Part shown: positions 63,357-64,000 of the stretch, piece after piece
How positions within the stretch are numbered: the stretch's first letter is position 1
Layout of the letters: each line of letters opens with the position of its first letter
Assembly (NCBI RefSeq): GCF_025685685.1
Contig: NZ_JAGSYH010000004.1
Span: 248,001 to 312,000, forward strand
Direction of reading: 5' to 3'
Length of the DNA: 64,000 nt
From: Acidicapsa dinghuensis
Lineage (GTDB): Bacteria; Acidobacteriota; Terriglobia; Terriglobales; Acidobacteriaceae
Position numbers and translations under genes: made by a program
Notes under the pieces: generated by a model
Seen by the model: the letters and a program-made list of their open reading frames with translations, nothing else
The model's database searches: none
What the model was told of the DNA's origin: nothing

Positions 63357-64000
63357 TGCTGTCGAGAATAATCGAACTCTGCGCGCGCAATCGCTTTCTG
63401 GTCTTCGCTGCCGTCCTGATGCTGACCTTGGCTGGTATCTGGTCGCTTCAGCACGTGCCCTTAGACGCGCTGCCTGACATCTCCGATGTGCAGGTGGTCG
63501 TTCACACGAACTGGATGGGACAACCGCCCGACGTTATTGAAGATCAGGTAACGTACCCTATCGTCGCGAGTCTCTTGGCTGCGCCACATGTCAAGGCCGT
63601 GCGAGCCCAAACGATGTTTGGCGACTCCTATGTCTACGTGGTCTTTCAGGATGGAACGGATCTCTATTGGGCACGATCACGCGTCATTGAATACCTACAG
63701 CAGATCAGCGGGCGACTGCCGGAAAATGTCCATCCTTCGATTGGTCCCGATGCAACAGGGGCTGGCTGGGTCTATGAGTACGCCATCGTTGATAAGAGTG
63801 GCAAACACAGCCTTGCCGATCTGCGCAGTTTGCAAGACTGGCGTCTGCGCTATGCCCTCGAAACCGTACCGGGAGTCGCTGAAGTAGCGAGCATCGGTGG
63901 CTTCGTCCGCCAGTACCAGGTGCAACTCGACCCCAATAAGCTGCTCGCCTATGGCATTCAGCTTTCGACGGTAATAGACCGGGTCAAAGCGAGCACGAAC
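63356..64000 (+). CDS. Heavy-metal efflux RND transporter CusA/CzcA-like, N-terminal part (runs off the window)
   Basis: The ATG overlaps the adaptor stop by 1 bp (TGATG). The visible 215 residues start MLSRIIELCARNRFLVFAAV and a first membrane helix, followed by DALPDISDVQVVV, EDQVTYPIVASLL, FGDSYVYVVFQDGTDLYWAR and SIGPDATGAGWVYEYAIVD, the standard CusA/HME-RND pattern. The transporter pumps monovalent or divalent metal ions out through the adaptor and channel encoded upstream. Confidence 0.93.
   Translation, partial: MLSRIIELCARNRFLVFAAVLMLTLAGIWSLQHVPLDALPDISDVQVVVHTNWMGQPPDVIEDQVTYPIVASLLAAPHVKAVRAQTMFGDSYVYVVFQDGTDLYWARSRVIEYLQQISGRLPENVHPSIGPDATGAGWVYEYAIVDKSGKHSLADLRSLQDWRLRYALETVPGVAEVASIGGFVRQYQVQLDPNKLLAYGIQLSTVIDRVKASTN

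Overview
The window reads as chromosome of a soil-type Acidobacteriota (Acidobacteriaceae/Terriglobia-like). This is inferred from lineage-typical families: Oar-like TonB-dependent receptors with an N-terminal carboxypeptidase-regulatory (Cna-B-like) domain (five substantial copies plus one remnant), PadR plus ADOP-type permease, BlaI/M56 pairs with TIGR03435 domains, and a SANT-like DNA-binding protein. No rRNA, tRNA or CRISPR was seen.

Layout. 1-6 kb (minus): a receptor cut by the window edge, an M56 peptidase fused to a TIGR03435 domain, its BlaI repressor with a strong operator palindrome, and a second TIGR03435 protein. 6-16 kb: a decayed transposase, a frameshifted DinB gene, PadR/ADOP, two serine beta-lactamase-fold hydrolases, a second PadR with only a stub of its permease, then a gene graveyard with integrase, VirB3, VirB4 and HRDC fragments. 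16-22.5 kb: TetR, NAD(P)-binding reductase, monooxygenase, membrane protein, SANT-like regulator and LysR.

22.8-38.9 kb is the most interesting part: a complete but atypically arranged lasso-peptide locus. Two small XRE regulators lie beside three copies of the palindrome GCACTATAGTGC, one embedded in a perfect 48-bp inverted repeat. On the plus strand follow an ECF sigma factor, a zinc-finger anti-sigma factor with coiled coil, an Oar-like TonB receptor and an AtxE2-type lasso peptide isopeptidase. Converging on it from the minus strand are a double LexA/S24-like protein of unknown role, PqqD-type RRE (B1), an APH-fold kinase, a prolyl oligopeptidase, a transglutaminase-like leader peptidase (B2), the asparagine-synthetase-like cyclase (C) and, last, a 48-residue precursor (A) too small for routine ORF calling. 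The expected logic is synthesis (A, B1, B2, C), possible phosphorylation (kinase), uptake through the TonB receptor, linearisation by the isopeptidase, degradation by the oligopeptidase, and sigma/anti-sigma plus XRE control.

38.9-41.4 kb: CHAT and aldo/keto reductase fragments, then a PI-PLC/GDPD-like secreted protein. 41.4-59.3 kb: a secreted phosphoesterase with beta-propeller, a PepSY-type membrane protein, a propeller protein flanked by two copies of an unrecognised 'LHAIPPG' domain, three Oar-like receptors, a two-component system, and a divergent secreted protein made of a single LHAIPPG domain. Direct repeats with 11-bp spacing near three of these genes suggest one OmpR-type regulon. 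59.3-64 kb: isochorismatase and dienelactone hydrolase fragments, a Cys-rich small secreted protein and a CusCBA-like heavy-metal efflux operon running off the right edge.
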